This document shows, piece by piece, positions 1 through 8,888 of a stretch of DNA of 31,305 nucleotides. The notes below the pieces were generated by a model that had not been told where the DNA came from, made no database searches, and saw only the letters and a program-made list of their open reading frames with translations. Each line of letters opens with the position of its first letter. Position 1 is the first letter of the stretch. The DNA comes from Amoeboradix gromovi (lineage: Eukaryota; Sanchytriomycota; Sanchytriomycetes; Sanchytriales; Sanchytriaceae): the NCBI GenBank assembly GCA_018985225.1, contig JADGIF010000036.1:1-31305 (forward strand), in the 5' to 3' direction. Made by a program: the position numbers and the translations under genes.

Positions 1-77
1 TACCAGTACCAATAAAAAGAAGTCCTATGATATTGAGAGTTGTTTATTTTTTGTCTTTTTCACTTTCACGCCAGCGG

Positions 78-160
78 TTCAGATAATTCCGGGTTTCGAG
101 TCCCGAATGGGGTAAGCCGCCCTTATGTCATTGCTCAATATCCCACTACTGCTATCTGAA
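78..160. other. Structured GC-rich island, candidate RNA or cruciform
   Basis: An 8-bp perfect inverted repeat (78-85 TTCAGATA with 153-160 TATCTGAA) encloses 67 bases. Directly beside its left arm is a second hairpin, 86-108, pairing ATTC-GGG with CCCGAAT around an 8-base loop, with C90 bulged. A short TAAG/CTTA hairpin lies at about 113-126. The stretch is clearly more GC-rich than its surroundings, which in AT-rich genomes often marks a structured RNA gene. The loop resembles a tRNA T-loop/B-box (GGGTTTCGAGTCCC) but carries one extra base. I could not build D and anticodon arms on either strand, so I do not call a tRNA. Strand and function are unknown. Confidence 0.3.
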
Positions 161-252
161 TCAACCAGCACAATTAACTTGGTCTATTTTATATCTGAAA
201 TATAAAAAGACGAAAGCACAGTAAGACACGAGTTAGAAACGAACTATATTTA

Positions 253-1890
253 TTATCGCTGGACCTGTTCAATTGCTGTATCTAATATCTTGCTTACATG
301 TATCGCCATCTCTTCTTGGAATGGTAATGCTATTATCTGAATTCCTACAGGAAGTGGTACCGATGCATCGTAGTATTCCTTAAGATTACGTTCTCCAATA
401 TTGCTGCACTTTGCATTCCAAGTGTCAGTAGATTCTACAGTTGTTATAGGGTGTGCTACTACTGGCATGTTCAAATAACTTGTTACAACGGAATAATAGT
501 TACCCAACGCGCATTTATCAAATTTATTAATCAAATGTGCTGGAGTACTACTTATTGGACAAATAATAACATCAAATTCGTTTTCAAGCATTACAGTCAT
601 AAACTTAGATTGATGTTGCTTTCTTAACAAATCACAGTCTTGTAACTCCTGAGCTCCTTTAGTATAAAAGTTCTGCAAGAATACAATCAAGGTCGGATCA
701 TTATAAATACCGGCTATAAACAGTAAAATATAAATTATAAAGTCAGGCAACAGAATAAAACAAATCAACAAATACAACCACTTTTCTGGTAAATCTCCAT
801 TAGTGTTTATTAAATTTCTAGCACCGTCTGCTGTAAACAACTTCATGGCATTTCCAAACATTTCTGTAGCATTTCTTATATTTATTAAACACGTGGTATG
901 GCCATGTTGTTGCAATTTAGATGTGGCTAACAAAACACCTCTATGACTAGCAGGACTTGCTTTGATAAAGTCGGTGTCTATAAAATAACCAATCCTCAAC
1001 GGTTTGCTTGCAACTTGCTGATAGAGCAATGGCACTGCTTTTGGATCTAGTTTGAAGAACACTTGGCAAGTCATTAGCTTGAACAGAAGTTGAAGGTCGT
1101 CTACACTGCGGGCCATGGGACCCATAACCACTTGTATGTATGGGGTACCATGCAATAATCGTACCTTGTTGTTAATACTACGCGCTTCGGTAGGTCTAAG
1201 ACCATACACGCCGCAATACCCGCTTGGGAATCTGATGGAACCAGCTATATCAGAACCAATACCAAATGCAGCACCATTGCATTTCAATAAACAAGCTTCA
1301 CCGCCACTTGAACCACCAGGAGAGTATTTTGGATTAATTGGATTTAAAGTATAACCAAAAACATTATTACTACACTCAGTAGCAAATAAAGATTGAGGCA
1401 CATTGGTTTTACAGATAAGAATAGCACCTAAATCTAAAAAGCCTTGAACCACCGCAGAATTACGTTTTGAAGGATCGAAGCATTTGTTGCCATAACCAAG
1501 GGATGTATCTACACCTTCTACATCAAAAGTATCTTTGCAGCTAAATGGGATGCCTCTCAATGGAAGGGAATCAGCCGCAAGTTCAGTACTCAACAAATCC
1601 AGTTCATGCGCACGTTTAATTGCTGTTTCAAACAAGCATTCAGTTATGCAATTGAATTGAATATGTGCCTGATGTGCAGCATTGCAGAATGCTAAAGTGA
1701 CTTGAAAACAAGAATACTTTTTAGTTGAAATCCATTGTGATAGCAGTTTGATGTTTGAGGAAACAATGCTATGGTGGTCGGGACAGGTTGTATTGATATC
1801 TGTAGTAATTGATTGTGGAATATTGTCATAGATGCGTTGGATTTCATGCTGTTTCCACTTCTTTTTTTGATACGCAGTAATGTAATTCAT
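253..1890 (-). CDS. FAAH: FAAH-like amidase (amidase signature family)
   Basis: This 545-residue protein belongs to the amidase signature hydrolases and most resembles fatty acid amide hydrolase, which cleaves lipid amides at membranes. The Ser-Ser-Lys triad is complete: K119 in SCKDTFDV, S194 in GGSSGGE and S218 in GSDIAGSIRFPS. The spacings (75 and 24 residues) equal those of mammalian FAAH K142-S217-S241. The family motif continues as GYCGVYGLRPT. There is no N-terminal transmembrane helix. Instead a strongly hydrophobic segment at about 373-397 could anchor the protein in the membrane, in the region of the membrane-binding cap. The start is an ATG at 1888-1890. Nuclease relic A begins about 50 bases upstream. 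The exact substrate is inferred; another amide-bond hydrolase of the family is possible. Confidence 0.88.
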   Translation of the reverse strand: MNYITAYQKKKWKQHEIQRIYDNIPQSITTDINTTCPDHHSIVSSNIKLLSQWISTKKYSCFQVTLAFCNAAHQAHIQFNCITECLFETAIKRAHELDLLSTELAADSLPLRGIPFSCKDTFDVEGVDTSLGYGNKCFDPSKRNSAVVQGFLDLGAILICKTNVPQSLFATECSNNVFGYTLNPINPKYSPGGSSGGEACLLKCNGAAFGIGSDIAGSIRFPSGYCGVYGLRPTEARSINNKVRLLHGTPYIQVVMGPMARSVDDLQLLFKLMTCQVFFKLDPKAVPLLYQQVASKPLRIGYFIDTDFIKASPASHRGVLLATSKLQQHGHTTCLINIRNATEMFGNAMKLFTADGARNLINTNGDLPEKWLYLLICFILLPDFIIYILLFIAGIYNDPTLIVFLQNFYTKGAQELQDCDLLRKQHQSKFMTVMLENEFDVIICPISSTPAHLINKFDKCALGNYYSVVTSYLNMPVVAHPITTVESTDTWNAKCSNIGERNLKEYYDASVPLPVGIQIIALPFQEEMAIHVSKILDTAIEQVQR

Positions 1891-1942
1891 TGTTTGAAAA
1901 ATAAAATAAAAATAACAAATTTGGCATATCCCAAGGCGTTTT

Positions 1943-2495
1943 ACAGTTCGATTGTTTTCTTGAATAAATCATTTATCGCAAATTTGTATGCATTTTTATG
2001 TAATTTCATGACATAATGGATGTAGTCCCGAACATGTCAAATCTAAAGAAATAACAAGCAGGTACAGCATACAAAGACATATGATCATATATACTTGCCA
2101 TCGTTCAATACTAGTCAAATGATAATTAGCTTGTCGAGCAAGTCGCAAGAAATATGACTACAATGTCCTATTACACATTCAAGCAACGCTTGAAGTTCAA
2201 GTGCAAACAAAGAGGAAAGACGATAATCGAATGCAATGAATCATTTACTAGTCATACATGTACGAGGTATGGTACTCTAAAGAAAACCTACTTAGAAACT
2301 TGCACCTGTACCAATTGTCATTTGAAGATAGAGACCATATAGCAGCAAGGAACATATACCAGTATCTGCATCCTTATTCAATACCGCCTCGGGGTAGTGA
2401 AAGCGTGAGCAATCACTGTAACGGTGCATCTAGCATTGCTACTTTCTCTGTGGAAATTCTCAATTTTCTTGGAAATCTGGACTTTTAGCGAGGAG
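1943..2495 (+). pseudogene. TnpB/Fanzor-type nuclease relic A (C-terminal part)
   Basis: Frame 2154-2342 reads YYTFKQRLKFKCKQRGK, then NESFTSHTCTRYGTLKK, then CTCTNC. This is the usual order of the region before the zinc ribbon and the ribbon itself in TnpB/Fanzor proteins. The reading then jumps one frame to DRDHIAARNIY, the terminal RuvC motif of the family (D-x-D...ARNI). The jump is explained by loss of four bases: this copy has AAGATAGAGACC where relics B and C have AAGATAGATAGAGACC. One zinc ligand is also lost (C-x2-Y, Tyr of TRYGTL). Homology to the other two copies starts near 1943 and ends at GCGAGGAG (2488-2495). Most of the nuclease is absent, so it is dead. It lies between the divergent amidase and GRP94 genes. 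Confidence 0.75.
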
Positions 2496-2703
2496 ACTAA
2501 GGGTAAAAGCGAAATAATAAAAATGAAGTACGACAAGTTTGGCAAAAGAACTTTGAGTGTTGTAAAACGTTTAATAACATATATTCAATGCTCCGGCTGA
2601 ATTTGCACTACGAAAACCCCTGAGCAGAATTGTCATATCATTGAGAGTCCATATTTATGGATTTTTTGGCAGAAATACGGAGTACCGCTTGATTTGACCA
2701 GAT

Positions 2704-2755
2704 GATGGGATATTGGACAAGTTTCGCTTTGTTTGTAACTTGTGGAGTGTCCCAT
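2704..2755. repeat. Imperfect inverted repeat upstream of GRP94
   Basis: GATGGGA...GACAAGTT (2704-2722) is mirrored by AACTTGTG...TCCCATC (2737-2755), with five central bases mismatched and a loop of about 14 bases. The outer bases ATGGGACAC on the complement of the right arm resemble the ends of the foldback elements at 17660 and 22345, so this could be a very small relative. It could instead be a promoter-proximal hairpin. It ends only eight bases before the putative heat-shock element. Confidence 0.4.
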
Positions 2756-2762
2756 CGTAACC

Positions 2763-2796
2763 TTCTAGAAAATGACGTGACCAAGATTTCGAAATC
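2763..2796 (+). promoter_or_regulatory. Putative stress-response motifs of GRP94
   Basis: TTCTAGAA at 2763-2770 is a perfect inverted TTC-nn-GAA pair, the minimal heat-shock element unit. TGACGTGA at 2773-2780 matches the core of the unfolded-protein response element TGACGTG bound by ATF6/XBP1-type bZIP factors in animals. A palindrome GATTTCGAAATC follows at 2785-2796. All lie within 52 bases of the GRP94 ATG, where heat-shock and ER-stress control is expected for this family. Motif matches of 7-8 bases can arise by chance, so the regulatory role is inferred. Confidence 0.4.
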
Positions 2797-2813
2797 AAAT
2801 TCCCCGTGAATCA

Positions 2814-5108
2814 ATGCTTCTCATCTCTTTATTGGCATTTGCTGATCAGTTGCAATTTACTGCTGATCATTCCAAACTAATGAAGACTCTTGTAGACAGC
2901 CTCTACAAAAACAAGGAAATCTTTTTGAGAGAGTTGCTGTCCAACTCTGCTGATGCACTTGACAAGTACAAGCTGACTGCATTAAGAGATCATTCTTCAG
3001 ATAGTGATGTTTCTAGTTTAGAAATCAAAGTGATTCCTGACAAGGAGCGTGGTGTATTAGAAATTATTGATAACGGAGTTGGCATGTCCATGCAGGAGCT
3101 AATCGATAATCTCGGAACTATTTCCAAATCTGGTACTTCTGAATTCCAAGCTGAGCATGCAAATGACAAGGACCTAATTGGACAGTTTGGTGTCGGGTTT
3201 TATTCTTCTTTTTTAGTTGCTGATCGTGTTGATGTTATAAGTGCCAAGGACAACCAGCAGTCCTTATGGACTAGCGATTATAGTAAGGGCAATGGTTATA
3301 CAGTTGAAAAGGATACCAAACATGAGCCTCTCGGAAGGGGCACCCGTATTATCCTTCATTTGAGAGACTCCGCCAAATCGTTTTTAGAACAAAAAGAGTT
3401 GGAGGAACTAATCGGAAAATACACCCAATTCATCTCATTCCCTATCAAGCTGCGTGGTGAAATTAAAAAGGACGATGTTGATGAAGACGAAGATGAAGTA
3501 GAAGAAGTTGACATGGACGAGGATAAAGATGGAAAGAGAGAGGAAAAAAAAGACATGAAGGAATCAAAAGAAACTGTTAAATGGACCCAAATCAATGCTA
3601 ACAAACCATTGTGGACAATGAAAGAGTCCGAGTTGAGTTTCGAGGATTATTCCGAATTTTACAAAAAGGCTTTTAAGCAATATGAAGAGCCACTACATTA
3701 CATTCACTTTAAAGCGTCTGCAGGCGTTAATGATTTCAATGCTCTGTTGTTTATTCCAAAAACACCTGCTCTGCCTACTGCTGTCGGCTCCGCAAAGAAC
3801 AATAAGATCAAAGTCTATGTTCGTAGAGTTTTTATTACCGACAATTTGGAAGACTTCTTACCCAACTACCTCTCATTTATCAGTGGTATTATTGATGCTG
3901 ATGACTTCCCATTGAATGTGGCACGTGAAACTCTGCAGCAATCCAGCACAATCACTGCAGTTAAAAGCAGTATTAAATCTAAAATCATCAAGTCGTTCAT
4001 TCAACTATCATCTAATGACCCTGAACTATATAACACTAAATTTTGGCCTGCTTATGGTGGTAGTATTAAATTGGGTATAATTGAGGATAGTGACAGTAAA
4101 ACTAAGTTAGCACCATTGCTAAGGTTCCGAACTAGCTGGTACGACGTAGAACAAGATGTTGGAGACACTTTGGATGAGGAAGTTAAAGGAAATGTGTTGA
4201 AAGGTGCAAATAGCGAGGATGACGATGAGGACGATACACCTAGCCAAGAGTCCTTGAAATGGGAAAAAGAATCTTCTTTAACTTCCTTTGATTCCTATAT
4301 TAGTAGGATGAAGAAGGATCAGAAGGACATCTACTATTTGTGTGGAGAAAGCATAACCGAGATAAAACGATCGCCTTACATTGAATCCTTGATCAACAAT
4401 GGATTTGAGGTGCTTTATTTACCAGATGTGCATGACGAGTATTTGATGCAACAATTTAAAGAGTACAAAAAGGGAGAGACAGAGTACAAGCTGACTTCGG
4501 CAACAAAATATGAGGAGAAGGAAGACGAGGATTTAGTTGAACAGTTTAGTCCATTAACTGTGTTCTTAACCTCCCATTTTGAGAAATATGTGGACAAGGT
4601 AGTTATAAGTACTAGATTAACAACCAGCCCAGGTGCTTTAATAGCAGGTGCTACTGGTGTCTCTGGAAATATGGAGAGAATATTGAAGAGTCAGCTTAAC
4701 AACATGGGATCAAGTGTAAAAGACCAGAAAAACAGCGGAAACTGGCAACTGGACATGGCATTAAAAAGCAAAAAGATATGGGAAATCAATCCTTATCATC
4801 CACTGATTAATGGGCTACTACAGAAAGTGATCTATTTGGAAGATACATTTGACGCTAGCCAGCCAGAGAGTATAGTGAAGGCGCGAAATAGAGACGTATT
4901 ACGAATATGTGCATTATTGTATGATTCTATAAGCGTTAGAAGCGGGTATGGTTTGCGAGATGCGCTAAGGTTTGGAAAGAGATTAGATAAGATTTTAAGT
5001 AAAGAGTTGGGAGTAGATAGCGATAAGATGCTAAAGCCAGAAAAGAAAGAAAAGAAAGAGTCTGAAGAAATAGAACAGGACGAAAATGAGGAAAAAGAAG
5101 AATTGTGA
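2814..5108 (+). CDS. HSP90B1: ER Hsp90 chaperone, GRP94/endoplasmin
   Basis: The 764-residue product is an Hsp90-family ATPase that folds client proteins in the endoplasmic reticulum. The N-terminal ATP site shows ELLSNSADALDK (about 40-51), DNGVGM (86-91), GTISKSGT (101-108) and GQFGVGFYS (123-131). A very acidic charged linker follows at about 220-256. The middle domain carries the conserved NVARETLQQ stretch containing the catalytic-loop Arg. ER targeting is shown by a short hydrophobic start, MLLISLLAFA, read as a signal peptide, and by the C-terminal KEEL, a KDEL-like retrieval signal after an acidic tail. The start ATG at 2814 is preferred because the upstream ATG at 2772 is followed at once by a stop. 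The upstream region has heat-shock and UPR-like motifs. Confidence 0.95.
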   Translation: MLLISLLAFADQLQFTADHSKLMKTLVDSLYKNKEIFLRELLSNSADALDKYKLTALRDHSSDSDVSSLEIKVIPDKERGVLEIIDNGVGMSMQELIDNLGTISKSGTSEFQAEHANDKDLIGQFGVGFYSSFLVADRVDVISAKDNQQSLWTSDYSKGNGYTVEKDTKHEPLGRGTRIILHLRDSAKSFLEQKELEELIGKYTQFISFPIKLRGEIKKDDVDEDEDEVEEVDMDEDKDGKREEKKDMKESKETVKWTQINANKPLWTMKESELSFEDYSEFYKKAFKQYEEPLHYIHFKASAGVNDFNALLFIPKTPALPTAVGSAKNNKIKVYVRRVFITDNLEDFLPNYLSFISGIIDADDFPLNVARETLQQSSTITAVKSSIKSKIIKSFIQLSSNDPELYNTKFWPAYGGSIKLGIIEDSDSKTKLAPLLRFRTSWYDVEQDVGDTLDEEVKGNVLKGANSEDDDEDDTPSQESLKWEKESSLTSFDSYISRMKKDQKDIYYLCGESITEIKRSPYIESLINNGFEVLYLPDVHDEYLMQQFKEYKKGETEYKLTSATKYEEKEDEDLVEQFSPLTVFLTSHFEKYVDKVVISTRLTTSPGALIAGATGVSGNMERILKSQLNNMGSSVKDQKNSGNWQLDMALKSKKIWEINPYHPLINGLLQKVIYLEDTFDASQPESIVKARNRDVLRICALLYDSISVRSGYGLRDALRFGKRLDKILSKELGVDSDKMLKPEKKEKKESEEIEQDENEEKEEL

Positions 5109-5246
5109 TCAATAAATTTTGAACCTTCAATTTAATTATTTGTTACAGGTCCGTGTTTTGAATAAAAAGGCAATCTTGGATTTTGCGACGTGTAAAACAA
5201 ATGACTCATTAGCACATGGGCTAAAATGATGTTAGGTTGATGGCCT

Positions 5247-6554
5247 ATGGGACAAAACAAGATGTATAGATATAAGGAGAAACTGGCTCGTAGAGCAGGA
5301 TATGTGAGCACTACAGCTTTTATATATATGCTGATTTTAATATCACTGCTTTATGCACCTAAAACAATCCCATTAATATCCATCATACGTGTCAAGCATA
5401 ACTTAACAGGCTCCCTCAATGAAAATGTTATAGTACATCAAGAGTTCTGCAAAACAATCATACATGAGAGATATGATAGCTTGAGAAATAGAACATACTA
5501 CTTAGCTATAAATTTGCATAACAACGAAGAAGTACTAGCACATTTGTTAACAAGTGTGAACAAGTTTATAGAGTACGTTGGGCCAGAAAGGGTATTCTTG
5601 AGCATTTTTGAAAGCGGAAGTACCGATGAAACAAAATCATTACTTTCAAAATTCATTTTTATATTCAAATGTAGCTTCAAGGTAGAAACATCGCCAATAT
5701 CAAACAATGTGGAAAATCCAACAAAGCTTAAAAAATACAAAAACCATCGAATCGATTTTCTAGTTCATGTTAGAAATAAGGCGATGAACCCGTTTTATAG
5801 TGGTGTCGCAGTAAAAAAGCAATTTGCACAAAATTATGAAGCAAACCTTGATTATGACAGCATATTGTTTATAAATGACATCTACTTTTGCGCTAATGAT
5901 CTATTAGAATTAGAATACCAAAGAGTATTAAATAAAGGAGGGATGGCTTCCGGGATGGACTATGTAAGGTCAATCAGAAATAGTATAATATTCTACGACT
6001 CGTGGGTTGCTTTAGATAGAAATGGCTATAGCTTTAGATCCTCAAACTTTGACAATATTTACCGTGACACAGAATCTGCTCAAAGAGGAAAAGAGCAACT
6101 ACCTCTCCAGGTGACATGCGCTTGGAATGGTATGGTCTCTTTGAGTACAATACCGTTTAAAAACGGATATAAATTTAGAAGAGGAACAAATGGGACGCCG
6201 GCTGAGAAAACACCAGGCGAATGCTCCACCTCGGAATGTCAAACGCTATGTTTGGACTACATAAAAACAGGCTCTTCAAGAATCATAATGGTTCCCAGAG
6301 TTAAGGTTGCTTATAGCTGGAGCGATTATCTGATGCTAAAGAAAGAAGGTGACTACTATGATGCCATATTGCCAGACCAGCCATTTAAACCAACTGAAAG
6401 TGTTCCAATTCCGTTTCGGAAGTTTTCACCTAAATTTCATTGCCAGCCAAATTATGATGGCCATAGAGGTATTCGGATTACGAGAGGTGAATATTTCGAA
6501 GCGTATCCAGCTCATAAAAGCCCCGATAGTCTAATAAATACAAATGATTTTTAG
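5247..6554 (+). CDS. CAP59/CMT1-family glycosyltransferase
   Basis: This 435-residue type II membrane protein matches the cryptococcal mannosyltransferase family (CMT1, CAP59), Golgi enzymes that in fungi make alpha-1,3-mannosyl linkages or capsule and cell-surface glycans. A short basic cytoplasmic tail (1-17) precedes one transmembrane helix (about 18-40). The lumenal part shows the family landmarks: AINLHNNEEVLAHLL, an ESGSTDETKSLL segment typical of nucleotide-sugar binding, a conserved VRNKAMNP, the FINDIYFCANDLLELEYQR block in place of a classical DxD, and ASGMDY with FYDSWVALDRNG. A Cys-rich segment (CSTSECQTLC) near residue 330 may be disulphide-bonded. The donor sugar is inferred from the family, not seen. 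The family is best known in fungi, a mild clue to the lineage. Confidence 0.85.
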   Translation: MGQNKMYRYKEKLARRAGYVSTTAFIYMLILISLLYAPKTIPLISIIRVKHNLTGSLNENVIVHQEFCKTIIHERYDSLRNRTYYLAINLHNNEEVLAHLLTSVNKFIEYVGPERVFLSIFESGSTDETKSLLSKFIFIFKCSFKVETSPISNNVENPTKLKKYKNHRIDFLVHVRNKAMNPFYSGVAVKKQFAQNYEANLDYDSILFINDIYFCANDLLELEYQRVLNKGGMASGMDYVRSIRNSIIFYDSWVALDRNGYSFRSSNFDNIYRDTESAQRGKEQLPLQVTCAWNGMVSLSTIPFKNGYKFRRGTNGTPAEKTPGECSTSECQTLCLDYIKTGSSRIIMVPRVKVAYSWSDYLMLKKEGDYYDAILPDQPFKPTESVPIPFRKFSPKFHCQPNYDGHRGIRITRGEYFEAYPAHKSPDSLINTNDF

Positions 6555-6887
6555 TATTTAGCTTTTATTTCTAGGATGATATCTCGTGGGACAGTGAAAT
6601 TAATTAATGCCTCAAAAGGTACAATCAGTAGAGCAGAAATATTTCACACTTTGTTACCTATGATCTATGAGACAAGTCGCTGTTACAAGTACATCTCTTG
6701 CCACTTAGATGTTAGCTAATGTTCATAATGATTTCGGTGTTGATACAATGTTCTAGTAGGATTTGCGCAACATAGTTTTTAGTGCTTTTTGATGTGATTT
6801 GGTATTTCAGTCAACTCTTTTTTCTTTTTCATCTCCTTCGCTCCAAATCTACTTTCATAGGGCGTGCCATCTCCTGTTTTATTCAGT
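6555..6887. other. Intergenic stretch without recognisable gene
   Basis: I see no coding frame with family similarity here. The distal part, about 6778-6845, is rich in T and C (TCTTTTTTCTTTTTC) and sits 40 to 110 bases before the MOB1 ATG, so it is probably the MOB1 promoter or leader. The proximal part carries the 3' end of the glycosyltransferase transcript. Confidence 0.4.
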
Positions 6888-7548
6888 ATGAATCTTTTCA
6901 AAGGCAGTAATAACAAAACATTTAAACCGAATAAAAAGATTGAGGAAGGCACTAAAAACCATCAACTAATGAAGTATGCTGCAGCTACTCTTGGTACTGG
7001 GAATTTGAGACAAGCCGTTAGGTGTCCACCGGATGAGAATGAAAATGAATGGCTGGCTGTTAATTGCATAGACTTTTATAATCAAATTAATCTGCTTTAT
7101 GGCACAATCACAGAGTTTTGTACTCCACAATCTTGTCCGATTATGACAGCAGGTCAGAAGTTTGAGTATCACTGGAGTGACGGTGTGAAAATTAAGACTC
7201 CAATTAAATGCTCAGCTCCAGAATATGTAGACTACTTAATGACATGGGTACAGGATCAATTTGAAGACGAATCTGTTTTTCCATCAAAGAGTGACTCTCA
7301 ATACCCAAAAGGATTTCGTAACACAATCGCCACTATTTTTAAAAGGTATTTCTGATTTATTTAGATTGTTCAGAGTATACGCACACGTATACCACTCCCA
7401 TATAACCAAAGTCGCTAGTCTGGGAGAAGAGGCGCATCTAAACACATCCTTCAAACATTTTATGTTTTTTGTGCAGGAATTTGTGCTAATCCAGCCAAAG
7501 GAATGTGAGCCAATGAAGGATGTTATTGATACTTTGCTGAATAAATAA
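6888..7548 (+). CDS. MOB1: MOB1 kinase activator, two exons
   Basis: MOB1 binds and activates NDR/LATS-type kinases in mitotic exit and Hippo signalling. Exons are 6888-7345 and 7365-7548, giving 213 residues (human MOB1A has 216). The product is very close to the family: KTFKPNKKI, NLRQAV, EWLAVN, FYNQINLLYGTITEFC, IKCSAPEYVDYLMTWVQDQ and, across the splice, TIFKRLFRVYAHVYHSHI. The zinc ligands are C78 and C83 in exon 1, and H160 and H165 in exon 2. Exon 1 alone would therefore lack half of the zinc site. I chose the ATG at 6888; an in-frame GTG at 6864 is not a likely start. The 3' end carries AATAAATAA, a possible poly(A) signal. The gap to the next gene is 66 bases. Confidence 0.95.
7346..7364 (+). 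other. 19-base spliceosomal intron in MOB1
   Basis: GTATTTCTGATTTATTTAG interrupts the frame at phase 2. The codon AG|A rejoins to give Arg in TIFKR|LFRVY, exactly matching the highly conserved MOB1 core. Without removal the protein stops after RYF, before both zinc-binding histidines. Ends are GT...AG and a CTGAT could act as branch site. The length cannot be tolerated as a reading-frame insertion because 19 is not a multiple of three. Confidence 0.9.
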
Positions 7549-7614
7549 TCATAAACATTTTATTTTTAGGAATTTATGAGGTCATGGAGATAAAACAAGT
7601 CAGTTTAAATTCAA

Positions 7615-8214
7615 ATGACAGATTCTGATGTATGGTTTATAGCCGAAATAGGGTTACATATTCTAATTCTATCAACATTGATCGGGTACTTTACATATTC
7701 CTATCCACTTCCAGAGCTCTCATGGCAGCTTTTAGGATATTACACAACTGCAATGGGCTTGCACTTGCTGATTGTGGTATTCCCCAGCCATCCTGTAACA
7801 TCCTTTTATCATTTTCCAAGATACTACCAGCTCTATTGTTTTGGACACGTGGCGCATAGATTTGCACTGTTCAACTTGAAGTACTGGATGCCTAAATCAT
7901 GGGAAGTCAGAGCGATAGTTTTGATTCTGATTGGTAACTTTAGTTGCGTTACGTTTGATACAGCAGGAATTGATATCTCTGGTGGCTGGTTTGTTTTTAA
8001 CATGAGCATAAATGCAATAACTCAGATAAAGATCAAAAACAGATTCATGTATCCTGTGTTTATAAACTATTTAATGTCGCTGACAATGGTGGTACTGTAC
8101 TACACAAATTGGCCTAAATTCTATGTTTTTTGGTATCTGAACTATACTGCATTTGTTATTATGCGAATAGAATCTGCAAAATTGGAGAAAGACGGGACGC
8201 CGTTGGTCACTTGA
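7615..8214 (+). CDS. Unknown multi-pass membrane protein
   Basis: I do not recognise this 199-residue protein. It has six or seven hydrophobic segments, at about 6-30, 37-57, 69-90, 96-117, 122-138, 143-163 and 167-185. These are separated by short loops rich in aromatic residues (FYHFPRYYQLY, YYTNWPKFYVFWYLNY). It ends in a short charged tail, MRIESAKLEKDGTPLVT. There is no cleavable signal sequence and no obvious catalytic motif, although a histidine pair occurs in GHVAHRF (about 77-83). The start is the first ATG after MOB1, 66 bases downstream and on the same strand. The gene is probably real, because the frame is long, compactly placed and consistently membrane-like. Confidence 0.7.
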   Translation: MTDSDVWFIAEIGLHILILSTLIGYFTYSYPLPELSWQLLGYYTTAMGLHLLIVVFPSHPVTSFYHFPRYYQLYCFGHVAHRFALFNLKYWMPKSWEVRAIVLILIGNFSCVTFDTAGIDISGGWFVFNMSINAITQIKIKNRFMYPVFINYLMSLTMVVLYYTNWPKFYVFWYLNYTAFVIMRIESAKLEKDGTPLVT

Positions 8215-8359
8215 TCTAAAGCAAATGCTAAAAATGTATTTGCTGGATAATCACACCCAAAGCATTAGACATTGAACAAATCATAAATAAAATTATTATT
8301 TTCATATGTTGCGCCAACGATAAAAGCAACCGAAATATTATGTAGAAGTGAAATTTATT

Positions 8360-8611
8360 TTAGAAACTCCAATAAATACAAGAGAAGTCGATTGCCCGAA
8401 TGCACTCGCACATGCGAAAGCCTTGGGGAAATTTGAATGCCGCTCTGGGATCAAATTTCAGAAAATGTCCCCAGCCAAGTCCGAAGACCACCCGGACAGA
8501 TGTGTAACTCCCATAATATGCCATTAGGTCTTTTCCAGATATGAAAAATGCACTAGCAGTATATCTTTCAAAAAAGTTTGGCTGATTAGCACCTGGAATA
8601 TGTTGCAACAT
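8360..8611 (-). CDS. Doubtful small reading frame
   Basis: From the ATG at 8611 the frame encodes 83 residues, including AYYGSYTSVRVVFGLGWGHF and a C-terminal Cys pair (MCECIRAIDFSCIYW). I recognise no family. It lies in a gene-poor stretch next to nuclease relic B and is somewhat more GC-rich than its surroundings, so it may be a fragment of a decayed gene. Bases 8612-8888 beyond it hold no gene I can support. Confidence 0.2.
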   Translation of the reverse strand: MLQHIPGANQPNFFERYTASAFFISGKDLMAYYGSYTSVRVVFGLGWGHFLKFDPRAAFKFPQGFRMCECIRAIDFSCIYWSF

Positions 8612-8888
8612 CCCAAGCAATAAACGTTTTCATATTGTGTCTTGATGCTTGTAATGTCATCTTGTTCGCAAACAAAGTAGTATTTGGAAGTCTTTCTTTG
8701 TCTGTTGACATGAGCATTCTGGATTCCCAGTGTGGTTTCTAGGTGTTCTTCCTACTTTGAAATGTGAACATTTCGTCAGAATGGGACTCAGGTATCTAGT
8801 GCAAAGAAAGAACTATGATTAAGTAAGCATGACAGTTTACTATTGGTATTTCGTAATTTTTGCATTAAATAAAATGGTTTCAGCGATC

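Noticed and set aside
79-159. A tRNA gene on the minus strand with a 7-bp acceptor and long variable arm.
   Set aside because: The T-loop is one base too long and no convincing D or anticodon arm with T33 can be drawn. I kept it only as a structured island.
3356-3604. Serine-rich minus-strand frame inside GRP94.
   Set aside because: It is the reverse reading of the acidic charged linker (GAT/GAA repeats) of GRP94.
6580-6660. A third GGGACA foldback element near GTGGGACAGTGAAAT.
   Set aside because: Only a short AGTGAAAT/ATTTCAC match follows; there are no inverted termini of the family.
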